NCBI RefSeq assembly: GCF_900100205.1
Contig: NZ_FNEQ01000001.1
Location: 806,001-870,000 of the forward strand
Direction of reading: 5' to 3'
Origin: Duganella sp. OV510
Lineage (GTDB): Bacteria; Pseudomonadota; Gammaproteobacteria; Burkholderiales; Burkholderiaceae_D
Length of the DNA stretch: 64,000 nt
The position numbers and the translations under genes are program-made. Numbering within the stretch: the first letter of the stretch is position 1; each line of letters starts with the position of its first letter. The notes beneath the pieces are model-generated. The model saw nothing but the letters and a program-made list of their open reading frames with translations, did not search any database and had not been told where the DNA came from. Below are positions 36,161-45,698 of the stretch, in pieces.

Positions 36161-37422
36161 AGCGCGTCCTGCTCTCCATCGTCCTGATCCTGGTGCTGCT
36201 GGCTGGCGCCGCCTGGTGGCTGATGAACCGTGGCTCGTCTGCGCCCGACACCACCATCAACAGCGCGCAGATCGAGCGCGGCAAATACCTGGCGCAAGCG
36301 GGTGATTGCATCGCCTGCCACACCGTGCCCGGACAAGCGATCTTCTCCGGCAACCGCGCCATGCCTACGCCGTTCGGCAACCTGTACGCACCCAATATCA
36401 CGCCGGACAAGGAAACCGGCATCGGCAAATGGACGCCGGCACAGTTCTACGACATGCTGCACACCGGCCGCTCGCCGGACGGCAAGCTGCTCTACCCTGC
36501 CATGCCGTTCGCTTCCTACACCAAGGTCACGCGCGAGGATTCGGACGCCATCTTTGCCTACCTGATGTCGGTGCCGGCGGTGCACAAGGTCAACCGCGAG
36601 CACGAGCTGCGCTTCCCATACAACAACCGCAGCCTGCTGATCGGCTGGCGCACGCTGTACTTCCAGGAAGGCGAATACAAGGCTGATCCACAGCAGTCGG
36701 TCGAATGGAACCGTGGCGCCTATCTGGTGCAGGGCCTGGGCCATTGCGCCATGTGCCACTCGCCGATCAACGCGCTGGGCGGTTCGGCCGAGGCCAAGGC
36801 CTTCCAGGGCGGCCTGATTCCGATGCAGAACTGGTACGCGCCGTCGCTGACCTCCAACCGCGAGGCCGGTCTCGGCAACTGGGAATTGCAGGACATCATG
36901 GATCTGCTGCAAACGGGCGTCTCGCATCGCGGCACGGTCTATGGCCCGATGGCCGAAGTCACTTTCAACAGCCTGCAATACCTGAGCGATGCCGACGTCA
37001 AGGCGATGGCGGTCTACCTGAAGAGCCTGCCGGGCGACGATCCACCTGCCCCGCCGCCAGCGCCACTGACCAACGATGTCCAGCAGCAGTTCGCTGAGGG
37101 CCAGCGCATCTACGAGGCCCAGTGCGCAAGCTGCCACGCGGTCGATGGACGCGGCATGCCGCCGCATTTCCCGCCGCTGGCCGCCAACCAGTCGATCTTG
37201 ATGAGTTCGTCGGTGAATCCGGTGCGCATGATCCTCAATGGCGGCTACCCGCCAGGCACGCGCAAGAATCCAACGCCGTACGGCATGCCGCCGTTCGCGC
37301 AGGACCTGAACGATGCGCAGGTGGCGGCAGTGGCGACCTACATCCGCAACGCCTGGGGCAACGGCGCCACGCCGGTCACGCCGCAACAAGTCAACCAGCT
37401 GCGCAGCGCGCTGCTTGAATAG
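36157..37422 (+). CDS. Triheme cytochrome c, membrane-anchored
   Basis: A 421-residue protein with an uncleaved N-terminal membrane helix (VLLSIVLILVLLAGAAWWL) and three c-type domains with heme sites CIACH, CAMCH and CASCH. The layout is that of the cytochrome subunit of membrane alcohol or gluconate dehydrogenases. No dehydrogenase subunit is nearby, so here it probably serves the oxidase encoded behind it. Its start overlaps the stop of the diheme cytochrome. Confidence 0.9.
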   Translation: MKRVLLSIVLILVLLAGAAWWLMNRGSSAPDTTINSAQIERGKYLAQAGDCIACHTVPGQAIFSGNRAMPTPFGNLYAPNITPDKETGIGKWTPAQFYDMLHTGRSPDGKLLYPAMPFASYTKVTREDSDAIFAYLMSVPAVHKVNREHELRFPYNNRSLLIGWRTLYFQEGEYKADPQQSVEWNRGAYLVQGLGHCAMCHSPINALGGSAEAKAFQGGLIPMQNWYAPSLTSNREAGLGNWELQDIMDLLQTGVSHRGTVYGPMAEVTFNSLQYLSDADVKAMAVYLKSLPGDDPPAPPPAPLTNDVQQQFAEGQRIYEAQCASCHAVDGRGMPPHFPPLAANQSILMSSSVNPVRMILNGGYPPGTRKNPTPYGMPPFAQDLNDAQVAAVATYIRNAWGNGATPVTPQQVNQLRSALLE

Positions 37423-37432
37423 GAGGACAGCA

Positions 37433-37612
37433 ATGATCGTGGAACCCGATACGCCAGTGGAAACCGAGGCGGCCAACCAGCAGCGCGTGGACGCCATCGT
37501 GGCGCAGGGACCGGGCGGCGCGTTTGCGCTGGCCGGCGTGGCGGTGGCAATCGTGATGCTGATCTGGTTTGCCTTTTATTTCCTGGTATTCGTCGCGCGC
37601 GGAGGTGCCTAG
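37433..37612 (+). CDS. Small single-helix oxidase-associated membrane protein
   Basis: A 59-residue protein with one membrane helix at about 29-53 (AFALAGVAVAIVMLIWFAFYF) and an acidic N-terminus. It starts 10 bases after the triheme cytochrome stop, behind AGGAGGA. Its stop directly abuts the start of oxidase subunit II. Small single-helix proteins often assist heme-copper oxidase assembly or stability; no family name is assigned. Confidence 0.82.
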   Translation: MIVEPDTPVETEAANQQRVDAIVAQGPGGAFALAGVAVAIVMLIWFAFYFLVFVARGGA

Positions 37613-38173
37613 ATGAGCGATCCACATCAGGCCGCCCACGTTGCCGAGCAGGCGGAAACCCGCTGGGTGTGGGTGGTTGGCATCGTGGTCGCCACGCTGC
37701 TGTTCATGATGGCTTACATGAGCCTGCACTGGATCACCATGCCGCCGCAGCGCATGGAGACGATCAATCCGGGCACGCTGCACCTGGCCGGCGAGTTTGT
37801 CGAGGCCAACCTCGGCAGCGCCACCGAGGCCGATGGCAGCGTCACAGTGCGGCTGGTCGGCAACCAGTATTCGTTCACGCCGCAATGCGTGCTGGTGCCG
37901 GAAAATACGCCGATCGTCATCCGCGCCACCAGCGCCGACGTGGTGCACGGTTTCAGCGTGACCAATACCAACATCAACGTCAACCTGATCCCCGGCTATG
38001 TATCGACCTTCCACGCCCGCTTCAAGGAAACCGGCGAGCACACCATGCCCTGCCACGAATTCTGCGGCGTCGGCCACGCCGCCATGTGGGCGCATGTCAA
38101 GGTGGTCGACAAGGAAACCTATGCCCGCCTGGCGCAACAGAAAAGGAGGCTGAGCTGTGCTGAACGTTCCTAA
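37613..38173 (+). CDS. Cytochrome c oxidase subunit II (ba3-like, CuA)
   Basis: A 186-residue protein with one membrane helix (WVVGIVVATLLFMMAYMSL) and a periplasmic cupredoxin domain. The CuA site is complete: an upstream His in VVHGFSV, then CHEFCGVGHAAMW with two Cys, Glu, His and Met. One membrane helix, instead of two, is typical of B-type (ba3) oxidases. It overlaps the start of subunit I by 17 bases. Confidence 0.92.
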   Translation: MSDPHQAAHVAEQAETRWVWVVGIVVATLLFMMAYMSLHWITMPPQRMETINPGTLHLAGEFVEANLGSATEADGSVTVRLVGNQYSFTPQCVLVPENTPIVIRATSADVVHGFSVTNTNINVNLIPGYVSTFHARFKETGEHTMPCHEFCGVGHAAMWAHVKVVDKETYARLAQQKRRLSCAERS

Positions 38174-39779
38174 CCGGCGTCTCGTGCTGGCCCACTTCTG
38201 GCTGGCGTTCATTACCTTCTTCCTGGCGCTGATCCTCGGCGAATGGCAGATGTATATCCGCAGCCCGCTGTCCTCCTGGCTGGGCAATCCTGAACTGTAC
38301 TACCGCTCGGTCACCGCGCACGGCTCGGCCATGGGCTATGTGTTCCCGACGCTGGTGGCGATGGGTTTCGGCTACGCCATCGTCGAACTGGCGCTGAAGC
38401 AGGCGCTGGTCGGCCTGAAGTGGGCCTGGCTGGGCTTCGGCCTGGTGGTGGTTGGCACTGTGGTGGCCATGGTGCCGGTGGCGCTGGGCAAGGCTTCGGT
38501 GCTGTACACCTTTTACCCGCCGCTGATCGCCAACGCTTTCTATTACATCGGCGTGGTGCTGGTGGTGGTCGGATCGTGGATCTGGGTGGCGCTGATGGCG
38601 GTCAACCTGCGCATCTGGCGCCGCAACCATCCGGGCGAGACGGTGCCGCTGGCGATGTTCGCCAATAACGCCGGCGCCTACCTGTGGGCGTGGACCTCGG
38701 TGGGCGCGGCGGTGGAAATCCTGTTCCTGATCCTGCCGGTGGCGCTGGGTTTCAAGAGCACCATCGACGCCGGCCTGGCGCGTGTGTTCTTCTCGTGGAC
38801 CTTGCACGCCATCGTCTACTTCTGGCTGATGCCGGCGTATATCGCCTTCTACACGCTGGTGCCACGCGCGATTGGCGGGCGGCTGTACAGCGACGCCATG
38901 GCGCGCATTTCCTTCATCCTGTTCCTGGTGTTCTCGATGCCGATCGGCATCCACCACCTGTTCCAGGACCCGCAAGTCGGCACCGGCGTCAAGTTCCTGC
39001 ACGCGGTATTCACCGGCATGGTCTCCGTGCCGACGCTGCTGACCATTTTCACCATCTGCGCCTCGGTCGAAATTGCCGGCCGGCTGCGCGGCGGCACAGG
39101 CAAGTTTGCGTGGATAGGCAAGCTGCCATGGAAGAACCCGCTGATGCTGGCATTGGCGCTGTCCTTCATCATGCTCGGTTTCGGCGGCGCCGGTGGGCTA
39201 ATCAACATGAGCTACCAGCTGGACTTCGCCATCCACAACACGCAATGGATCACCGGTCACTTCCACCTGATCTTTGGCGGCGCCATCGTCATCATGTATT
39301 TTGCCGTCGCCTACGACCTGTGGCCGCACCTTACCGGCCGCGCGCTCGATTGCTGGAAGCTGATGCGCGTGCAACTGTGGCTGTGGTTCGTCGGCATGAT
39401 GGTGTTGACGCTGCCGTGGCACTGGGTTGGCATTCTCGGCATGCCGCGCCGCATGGCCTATTACGACTACACCGCCGCTGACCTGGCGCCGATGGCGATC
39501 TCGGTCATCATCACCTTCACCGGCGGGCTGATGCTGCTGGCCTCGGGCGTGCTGTTCCTGTGGATACTGCTGAAGGGCCACCGCAGCGCGCACATCGAGC
39601 TGCCGCAGTTCCGTTTCAGCGCGCCGGTGCATGCGACCGGTCGCATTCCAGCCGCGCTGAACGGCTTCGCGCTGTGGCTGGCATTGATGATCGGCCTGAG
39701 CCTGATCAACTACGGCTTCCCGATCGCGCAGCTCATCAATACTCCGAATACGGCCGTGCCGGCTGTTCCGATCAGGTGA
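38157..39779 (+). CDS. Cytochrome c oxidase subunit I (B/ba3-type)
   Basis: A 540-residue polytopic protein. Heme and CuB ligands are present: His in TAHGSAMG, His and Tyr in LHAIVYFWLMPAY, the His pair in GIHHLFQDP and the two His in ITGHFHLIFGG. It reduces oxygen to water and pumps protons, and resembles ba3-type (B-family) oxidases, which often have high oxygen affinity. It starts at GTG (38157) behind AAAGGAGGC, inside the end of subunit II. No subunit III gene follows. Confidence 0.93.
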   Translation: MLNVPNRRLVLAHFWLAFITFFLALILGEWQMYIRSPLSSWLGNPELYYRSVTAHGSAMGYVFPTLVAMGFGYAIVELALKQALVGLKWAWLGFGLVVVGTVVAMVPVALGKASVLYTFYPPLIANAFYYIGVVLVVVGSWIWVALMAVNLRIWRRNHPGETVPLAMFANNAGAYLWAWTSVGAAVEILFLILPVALGFKSTIDAGLARVFFSWTLHAIVYFWLMPAYIAFYTLVPRAIGGRLYSDAMARISFILFLVFSMPIGIHHLFQDPQVGTGVKFLHAVFTGMVSVPTLLTIFTICASVEIAGRLRGGTGKFAWIGKLPWKNPLMLALALSFIMLGFGGAGGLINMSYQLDFAIHNTQWITGHFHLIFGGAIVIMYFAVAYDLWPHLTGRALDCWKLMRVQLWLWFVGMMVLTLPWHWVGILGMPRRMAYYDYTAADLAPMAISVIITFTGGLMLLASGVLFLWILLKGHRSAHIELPQFRFSAPVHATGRIPAALNGFALWLALMIGLSLINYGFPIAQLINTPNTAVPAVPIR

Positions 39780-39783
39780 TGCC

Positions 39784-40572
39784 ATGCAAGAACCATCCGT
39801 CCTTTCCCTGAAAAATCGCTGGACGCGCTACAGCGTCATCATCCTGCTGGTGATGGCGCTGGTGTCGGCGGCGGTCGGCTTCATCTGGGTGCCGTTTGCC
39901 AATAACCGCGCGGCAGCGCTGTCGCTGTGGGAGGCCATTTGCAGTGCGGCCGGCATTTCCAGCGGCACGCGCGCCAGCGCGCTGGGCGACGATGCGGCCG
40001 CACGCCCCAGCAACGTCATCGTCAGCGCCACCATGATGCGGCCGGCGAATGCCGAGTCGATCGGTCGTGGCGCCACGCTGGCCATGCGCTGCACCATGTG
40101 CCACGGCATCCGTGGCGTCAGCGAGGCCAATTCGCCGAACCTGGCTGGCCAGATCGAAAGCGCCATCTACAAGCAGCTGCGCGATTATCAGTCCGGCCAC
40201 CGCATCAGCGCCATCATGCAGCCGATGGTGGCCATGCTGAGCGACCGCGACATGCGCGACCTGGCGGCGTATTACGCTTACCTGCCGCATGAGCGCGAAC
40301 CGTCGGCCAGCAAGCGGGCGACGCCGCAGCTGGTCAGCAACGGTTCGCCGATGCGCAACATCGGCGCCTGCGCCAGCTGTCACGGCGGCTACGCGCAGCA
40401 ATCCGCCACGCCGATTCTGGACAGCGAGCCGGACGCCTACATCCGCGACCAACTGCACGCCTTCCGAAACGGCAGTCGCCGCAACGACCTCAACCAGCAA
40501 ATGCGCAACGTCGCGCGCCAGCTGACCGACGCCGAAATCGCCGAACTGGCCGCCTACTACTCCAGCCGCTGA
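39784..40572 (+). CDS. Diheme cytochrome c, membrane-anchored
   Basis: A 262-residue protein with an N-terminal membrane helix (YSVIILLVMALVSAAVGFI) and two c-type cytochrome domains with sites CTMCH and CASCH. It starts four bases after the subunit I stop and is the last gene of the oxidase operon. It may be the electron donor docked to CuA. With the two upstream cytochromes it brings the operon to seven heme-c sites. Confidence 0.9.
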   Translation: MQEPSVLSLKNRWTRYSVIILLVMALVSAAVGFIWVPFANNRAAALSLWEAICSAAGISSGTRASALGDDAAARPSNVIVSATMMRPANAESIGRGATLAMRCTMCHGIRGVSEANSPNLAGQIESAIYKQLRDYQSGHRISAIMQPMVAMLSDRDMRDLAAYYAYLPHEREPSASKRATPQLVSNGSPMRNIGACASCHGGYAQQSATPILDSEPDAYIRDQLHAFRNGSRRNDLNQQMRNVARQLTDAEIAELAAYYSSR

Positions 40573-40574
40573 CC

Positions 40575-40613
40575 GCAGCAAACAAGAAAGCCTGAACTGC
40601 TGTTCCGGCTCTC
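40575..40613 (+). repeat. Degenerate copy of the Flp terminator region
   Basis: The bases from GCAGCAAACAAGAAAGCC to TTCCGGCT match the terminator region near 41197-41231, with changes that weaken the stem (CCTGAA against TTCCGG) and remove the T-run. It lies just after the last cytochrome gene. It looks like a decayed duplicate and would be a weaker terminator. Confidence 0.5.
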
Positions 40614-40653
40614 CTCGCCTCACCATACGTCTTTCAGGGCGGACGGTAAGCAG

Positions 40654-40665
40654 TGACAATTGTCA
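40654..40665. promoter_or_regulatory. Perfect 12-bp palindrome upstream of the Flp genes
   Basis: TGACAATTGTCA is a perfect palindrome 142 bases upstream of the first flp start. It may be a regulator site for the pilin genes. The 5' half resembles the TGTCAA elements at 27.9 kb, but this could be chance. Confidence 0.3.
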
Positions 40666-40806
40666 TTGTAGATCGTGGCGTTTGTCGGATGTGTGGCGGC
40701 GGCAAGGTGCGTAGAATGACTTTCATCGGCAGCAAACCTAAAACCTGAACCCCGTTTTAGTTGACGTAATAGCCCACTTACTCAACCAACTTTTACGAGG
40801 CTCATC

Positions 40807-40974
40807 ATGAACGCAATCACCAACTTCATCCGCAACGAAGACGGCATCACCGCCATCGAATACGCCCTGATGGCAGCCGCCATCGCCGCAGCGATCACCG
40901 CCGGTCTGGCCATCCTTGGCCCGAAAATCACCGCATCGCTGACCTACATCTCCGGTCTGATCAAATCGTCATAA
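40807..40974 (+). CDS. Flp-type pilin (copy 1)
   Basis: A 55-residue Flp/Fap pilin. A short leader ends in EDG, where prepilin peptidase would cut, followed by ITAIEYALMAAAIAAAI with the Glu and Tyr typical of Flp. The rest is hydrophobic. Members polymerise into Tad pili for adhesion. It was too short for a length-filtered gene scan but is unmistakable. A near-identical copy follows 213 bases downstream. No tad assembly genes are in the window. Confidence 0.93.
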   Translation: MNAITNFIRNEDGITAIEYALMAAAIAAAITAGLAILGPKITASLTYISGLIKSS

Positions 40975-41019
40975 TTCAGACGTCATTCATTCAAATCGAT
41001 CAAACTTAGGAGAACAATC

Positions 41020-41187
41020 ATGAACGCAATCAAACACTTTATCCGCGACGAAGACGGCATCACCGCAATCGAATATGCCCTGATGGCAGCAGCAATCGCC
41101 GCAGCGATCACCGCCGGCCTGGCTATTCTCGGCCCGAAAATTACCGCTTCACTGACCTACATTTCTGGTCTGATCAAATCGTCGTAA
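41020..41187 (+). CDS. Flp-type pilin (copy 2)
   Basis: A 55-residue Flp pilin that differs from copy 1 only in the leader (KHFIRDEDG against TNFIRNEDG); the mature part appears identical. It has its own ribosome-binding site (TTAGGAGAACAATC). A strong terminator follows, so both copies are probably read from one promoter. Confidence 0.93.
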   Translation: MNAIKHFIRDEDGITAIEYALMAAAIAAAITAGLAILGPKITASLTYISGLIKSS

Positions 41188-41205
41188 TCGCTAAACGCAG
41201 CAAAC

Positions 41206-41236
41206 AAAAAGCCGGAACTGCTATTCCGGCTTTTTT
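41206..41236 (+). terminator. Intrinsic terminator after the Flp genes
   Basis: AAAAAGCCGGAA (41206-41217), a six-base loop and TTCCGGC followed by six T residues form a stem of about 12 pairs including A-T pairs. It lies 18 bases after the second pilin stop. Confidence 0.92.
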
Positions 41237-41289
41237 ACTTTCCCCCCGTAGGCTTCCGTTTCGGCGGCAACCGCCCCAATGCGGACCAC

Positions 41290-41811
41290 TCACGTGTCTT
41301 GTGCAAGCTGCCGGTCATTCACAGCGTAGAGCCTGAACTGTTCAAGCTCAGGGTCGGTATAAGGGCGTACGCTTGCGAGATCGAGTTCTTGAAATGCCTT
41401 ATGCCAGAAGGCAGCCGCACGGGTATCATTTCGAAAGACTGCGACAAGCCACGGCCCTTCGAACTTCCTGGCCAGTTCACGAACCGCTGCAAGCGCGACA
41501 CCTTGGCGCCGATAGCGCTTCATGATGAACAGGTCTGCTAATTCATCTACTTCCCTACCGTCCGGCAAGCTTACGGCTTCCGTGACAACGAAACCCGCCA
41601 AGGCGCCGTCCTTCCTGATCCAATATGCACCTTTCGATGAAGACGTCACATAGTCAGCAATCGAGACTGCACATGCATCGAACAAGCCGTCATCACCGAT
41701 TTCTTCCGCCATCCAGTCCGAATTTTCGTAGTAATACAATTGGAAAACGCGGAATAAGGTTCCTGTTTGATCGTGCGAAATTTCTTCCAGTCCGTTCGAT
41801 ATGCGCTTCAT
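41290..41811 (-). CDS. GNAT family N-acetyltransferase
   Basis: A 173-residue acetyltransferase. The acetyl-CoA loop is seen as RYRRQGVALAAVREL, and FRNDTRAAAFWHKAF is the usual C-terminal motif. AGGAG precedes the ATG. Base composition is lower in GC than the neighbourhood. The acceptor substrate is unknown. Confidence 0.88.
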   Translation of the reverse strand: MKRISNGLEEISHDQTGTLFRVFQLYYYENSDWMAEEIGDDGLFDACAVSIADYVTSSSKGAYWIRKDGALAGFVVTEAVSLPDGREVDELADLFIMKRYRRQGVALAAVRELARKFEGPWLVAVFRNDTRAAAFWHKAFQELDLASVRPYTDPELEQFRLYAVNDRQLAQDT

Positions 41812-42081
41812 GAAACTCCTGCATTGTAATTTCCATCTGACTCAGGCATCACCTGTGCCGCCCGCCAGGCGATAGCGGGTCGAGCAAGAGCTAGTCCGCT
41901 TCTGGCCGTTCTCGGCCGGCCCCGTCAGCATAGCATGTTGCCATTGCAAAAAATCATGGTCTGCGCCGACACGCCGTTGTCGCCCCAGAACGGCCATCTG
42001 TTAAAGTAACGAAGGCAGTCCCGGCCGGATTTCAGCGATCGCATATATTCGCGGCCCTGACTGTAATGACAGGATGCATTC

Positions 42082-42534
42082 ATGAACTACCAAACCTCTA
42101 CCGTATTACGCACCGAGCATACTGGGCTGACAGTCGCATCGATAGATGGCGTACTTGATTTCTGGACTGAAGTTCTCGGCTTTCAACTCATTTACCGCAA
42201 AGAGCTTGGCGGTGGACACGCGATGGAACAAGTTGTCGGTGTGCCGGGGGCTTATTTAAGAAATGCTCTCCTACAAGGCCCCGATGGATACAAAATTGAG
42301 CTGCTTGAGTACGATGCACCAGAAGACCGCTTGATTTTAAAGCAACGTCCCTGTGATGTCGGTTCGGCTCATTTGACGTTTGCCGTGACCGACCTGCGCG
42401 CAATGCTAAATCGCATGGCCCCTTATGGATGGACGGCAACCGGCGAACCGCAAACCGCGCCTAGCGGAACAATCATGGTCTACACCCGAGGACCTGACGG
42501 CCACACTATTGAACTTATGCAACATCCGCAGTGA
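42082..42534 (+). CDS. VOC family (glyoxalase/bleomycin-resistance fold) protein
   Basis: A 150-residue protein with two beta-alpha-beta-beta-beta modules. Metal-binding type positions are seen as His in EHTGLTV and SAHLTF and Glu in KIELLEY and TIELMQH. Such proteins are lactoylglutathione-lyase-like enzymes or dioxygenases; the substrate is not readable. GC is lower than in the flanks. It stands alone. Confidence 0.88.
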   Translation: MNYQTSTVLRTEHTGLTVASIDGVLDFWTEVLGFQLIYRKELGGGHAMEQVVGVPGAYLRNALLQGPDGYKIELLEYDAPEDRLILKQRPCDVGSAHLTFAVTDLRAMLNRMAPYGWTATGEPQTAPSGTIMVYTRGPDGHTIELMQHPQ

Positions 42535-43181
42535 ACTGCTTGTTAGTGATTACTTTATCTCGGTTGCTACCTGGTAGATGTAAGACGCAAAACAACTCCG
42601 GCATCAGGTGAGCGGTGCATTATCGTTGTGGTGTCTTAATGGTTGATTACCTGAGCGACCGGTTTTGGCCGCTTGCTGCCGTTGGCACGTTCCGTTAAAG
42701 CAGCCGCTCAGGCGGGCTAGATCTTGGCTCCTTACGTCACCCCAAACAGATTCATGACCAAAACCCCCATGGAGCTTTTATTCATCCAGAGTGAAAGGGC
42801 GATGACACTTACGGAAATTGCGATTGCTCCAGCAATTATTGATTTTTTTAACATACATCACGAAGTGAAGAAAAGTATCCGCGCGTTCACAAGGCCGCTG
42901 CTGGCCGAACTCAGTCGCGTACCAAAGGTTCACGAATTGTCACCGTTGTGCACCGCTAGCTTGCTCCATGGTCTGAAGCCTGGCGTAGCCAGATAACCTT
43001 AGCGCTGGAAGATGGCAGCGCAACTGGAGCATTCGACCAGAATCGTGGCTCGACGAACAGAATTGTTTTGGTGGATTGAGTGACGCAGCCGTCCGGAGCG
43101 CCGCAGTGCAAGTTCTTGCGGTTCCTGCGAACTGGGAAAAAAAACATCGCTGGATCGATAGCGACGCTACAGTCATCGTCG
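42535..43181. other. Gene-poor intergenic region
   Basis: This 647-base stretch holds no gene I can support. A 90-codon frame at 42724-42996 exists but shows no family resemblance and no good ribosome-binding site. The base composition is lower in GC than the surroundings, continuing the patch that starts at 41.2 kb. No mobile-element ends were recognised. Confidence 0.5.
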
Positions 43182-45692
43182 CTAAATCACCGCCTTCAGG
43201 TAGGGCGCAGTGCGGCTGCTCTTGTGTTGCGCCACCTTCGCCGGCGGCCCGCTGGCGACGATGCGGCCGCCCTCCTCGCCGGCGCCAGGACCGACATCGA
43301 TCAGCCAATCGCTATCCGCCAGCACCTGCACATTGTGCTCGACCACGATGACGCTGTTGCCCGCGTCGACCAGGCTATGCAGCTGCTTCAGCAGCAGGTC
43401 AATGTCGGATGGATGCAGGCCGGTGGTGGGCTCGTCCAGCACGTACAGCGTATCGCCCCGGCTGGCGCGTTGCAGTTCGGTCGCTAGCTTGATGCGCTGC
43501 GCCTCGCCGCCGGACAGCTCGGTGGCCGGCTGGCCCAGCCGCAAATAGCCGAGGCCGACCGCGCGCAGCACCTCCAGTGCATGGCGCAGCGGCGGCACGT
43601 CCTCAAAGAACTCCCAGGCGGTGTCCACCGTCATCGCCAGCACGTCGGCGATGTTGTGCTCGCGGTAGCGCACCGCCAGCGTTTGCGGGTTGTAGCGCGC
43701 GCCGTCGCATTCCGGGCACGGCGTGTACACGCTCGGCAGGAACAGCAGCTCGACCATGACAAAGCCTTCGCCGGAACAATGCGGGCAGCGCCCCTTTGCA
43801 ACGTTGAACGAAAAGCGTCCGGCGTCGTAATGCCTGGCCTTGGCCGCGCGGGTGGCGGCAAACAGCTTGCGCACATGGTCGAACAGGCCGGTGTAGGTGG
43901 CCAGGTTGGAACGCGGCGTGCGACCGATCGGCTTCTGGTCGACCTGCACCAGCCGCCGCACCTGCTCCATGCCACCGGCGATCTGGCCTTGCAGCTCGGC
44001 ATCCTCGGCCGCCTCCAGCAAATCTTCGCTGGTCTCGGCCGGCTCGGCCACCGCTGTCTGGCCCAGTTGCGCCTGCACCAGCTGGATCAGCGCCTGGCTG
44101 ACCAGGCTGGACTTGCCCGAGCCGGACACGCCGCTGACGCTGGCCAGCACACCCAGCGGGAAATCCGCGTCCAGTCCTTGCAGATTGTTGCGCACCACGC
44201 CACGCAGCTTCAGCCAGCCGGACGGCTGCCGCAGCGGACGCTCGGTCCGTTGCGCCGCGCCGAACAGGTAATGCGCAGTGCGCGAATCCTTCACCGCCTT
44301 TAGCCCTTGCGGTTTGCCACTGTACAGCACCTGGCCGCCATGCTGGCCGGCTTTCGGGCCAACATCGACGATCCAGTCGGCATGCCGTATCACCTCCAGC
44401 GCATGCTCCACCACGAACAGCGAATTGCCGGACGCCTTCAGCCGGTCCAGCGCGCGCAGCAGCGCTTCGGTGTCGGCCGGATGCAGGCCTGCCGATGGCT
44501 CGTCCAGCACGTACACCACGCCGAACAGGCTGGAGCGCACCTGCGTGGCCAGCCGCAGCCGTTGCAACTCGCCCGGCGACAGGCTGGGCGTGCCGCGCTC
44601 CAGATTCAGATAGCCGAGGCCGAGGTCCAGCATCACCTCCAGCCGCGCCAGCAGATCAGCGGCAATGCGCTGCGTGACAATCGCCTTTTCCGGGTGCGGC
44701 CTGGCCGGCTTGCGGCCAGACGGCGGTGCCGCCGCATACGGTTGCAGCAACTGCGCCAGCTGGCGCAGCGACAGGCGCGAGATTTCAGTGATGTCATGCC
44801 CGGCAAACCTGATCGACAACGCTTCCTTGCGCAGCCGCTTGCCCTCGCAGGTTGGACAGGCCATGCTGACCAGATACTGCGCGACGCGCTTCTTCATCAA
44901 CGCACTTTCGGTGCCGGCAAAGGTTTGCAGCACGTATTTGCGCGCACCGGTGAAGGTGCCCTGATAGCTGGGCGTCTCCTTGCGCTTGAGCGCGCGGCGC
45001 GTCTCGGCCGGCGTCAGGCCGGCGTACACCGGCACGGCCGGCTGCTCGTCGGTGAACAAGATCCAGTCGCGGGTCTTTTTCGGCAGGTCGCGCCACGGTA
45101 CATCGACATCGTAGCCCAGCGTCACCAGGATATCGCGCAGGTTCTGGCCGTGCCAGGCGGTGGGCCAGGCAGCCACCGCGCGCTCGCGGATGGTCAGGCT
45201 GTCATCCGGCACCATGGATTTTTCGGTGGCCTCATACACACGTCCGAGGCCATGGCATTGCGGACATGCGCCCTGCGGCGTATTCGGCGAGAACGATTCA
45301 GCGTACAACAACTCCTGCCCGACAGGATAGTCGCCGGCGCGCGAATACAGCATGCGCAGCGAATTCGACAGCGTGCTGACGCTGCCGACCGACGACCGCG
45401 TGGTCGGCGTGCCGCGCTGTTGTTGCAGCGCCACCGCCGGCGGCAAGCCGTCGATGGCGTCAACTTCCGGCACCGGCATCTGATGGAACAGCCGCCGCGC
45501 ATACGGCGATACCGATTCCAGGTAGCGCCGCTGCGCCTCGGCATACAGCGTGCCGAACGCCAGTGACGACTTCCCGGAACCGGATACGCCGGTGAAGACC
45601 ACCAGCGCATTGCGCGGAATATCGACGTCGACGTTTTTCAGATTGTGCTCGCGCGCCCCGCGCACGCGCACATAGCCGGGCAAGTCGTCCAA
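43182..45692 (-). CDS. Class II UvrA-like ABC ATPase
   Basis: An 836-residue UvrA paralogue. Both ATPase halves are present (Walker [11 protein letters not shown] and [10 protein letters not shown]; signatures LSPGELQRL and LSGGEAQRI; Walker [11 protein letters not shown] and [10 protein letters not shown]). Zinc-finger Cys sets are seen at [16 protein letters not shown] and CPHCSGEG...CPECDGAR. It is about 100 residues shorter than true UvrA (about 940), with a reduced UvrB-binding region, as in class II proteins linked to damage tolerance or drug resistance. It starts at TTG six bases after the GlsB stop, since TAA lies in frame just upstream. Confidence 0.92.
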   Translation of the reverse strand: MDDLPGYVRVRGAREHNLKNVDVDIPRNALVVFTGVSGSGKSSLAFGTLYAEAQRRYLESVSPYARRLFHQMPVPEVDAIDGLPPAVALQQQRGTPTTRSSVGSVSTLSNSLRMLYSRAGDYPVGQELLYAESFSPNTPQGACPQCHGLGRVYEATEKSMVPDDSLTIRERAVAAWPTAWHGQNLRDILVTLGYDVDVPWRDLPKKTRDWILFTDEQPAVPVYAGLTPAETRRALKRKETPSYQGTFTGARKYVLQTFAGTESALMKKRVAQYLVSMACPTCEGKRLRKEALSIRFAGHDITEISRLSLRQLAQLLQPYAAAPPSGRKPARPHPEKAIVTQRIAADLLARLEVMLDLGLGYLNLERGTPSLSPGELQRLRLATQVRSSLFGVVYVLDEPSAGLHPADTEALLRALDRLKASGNSLFVVEHALEVIRHADWIVDVGPKAGQHGGQVLYSGKPQGLKAVKDSRTAHYLFGAAQRTERPLRQPSGWLKLRGVVRNNLQGLDADFPLGVLASVSGVSGSGKSSLVSQALIQLVQAQLGQTAVAEPAETSEDLLEAAEDAELQGQIAGGMEQVRRLVQVDQKPIGRTPRSNLATYTGLFDHVRKLFAATRAAKARHYDAGRFSFNVAKGRCPHCSGEGFVMVELLFLPSVYTPCPECDGARYNPQTLAVRYREHNIADVLAMTVDTAWEFFEDVPPLRHALEVLRAVGLGYLRLGQPATELSGGEAQRIKLATELQRASRGDTLYVLDEPTTGLHPSDIDLLLKQLHSLVDAGNSVIVVEHNVQVLADSDWLIDVGPGAGEEGGRIVASGPPAKVAQHKSSRTAPYLKAVI

Positions 45693-45698
45693 GATGGC

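Noticed and set aside
42724..42996. Ninety-codon forward frame in the gene-poor region
   Set aside because: It has no good ribosome-binding site, no recognisable fold and no neighbour that supports it.
44307..45566. Forward frame of 419 codons
   Set aside because: It lies opposite the UvrA-like gene and has no family-like features; it is a GC-driven shadow.
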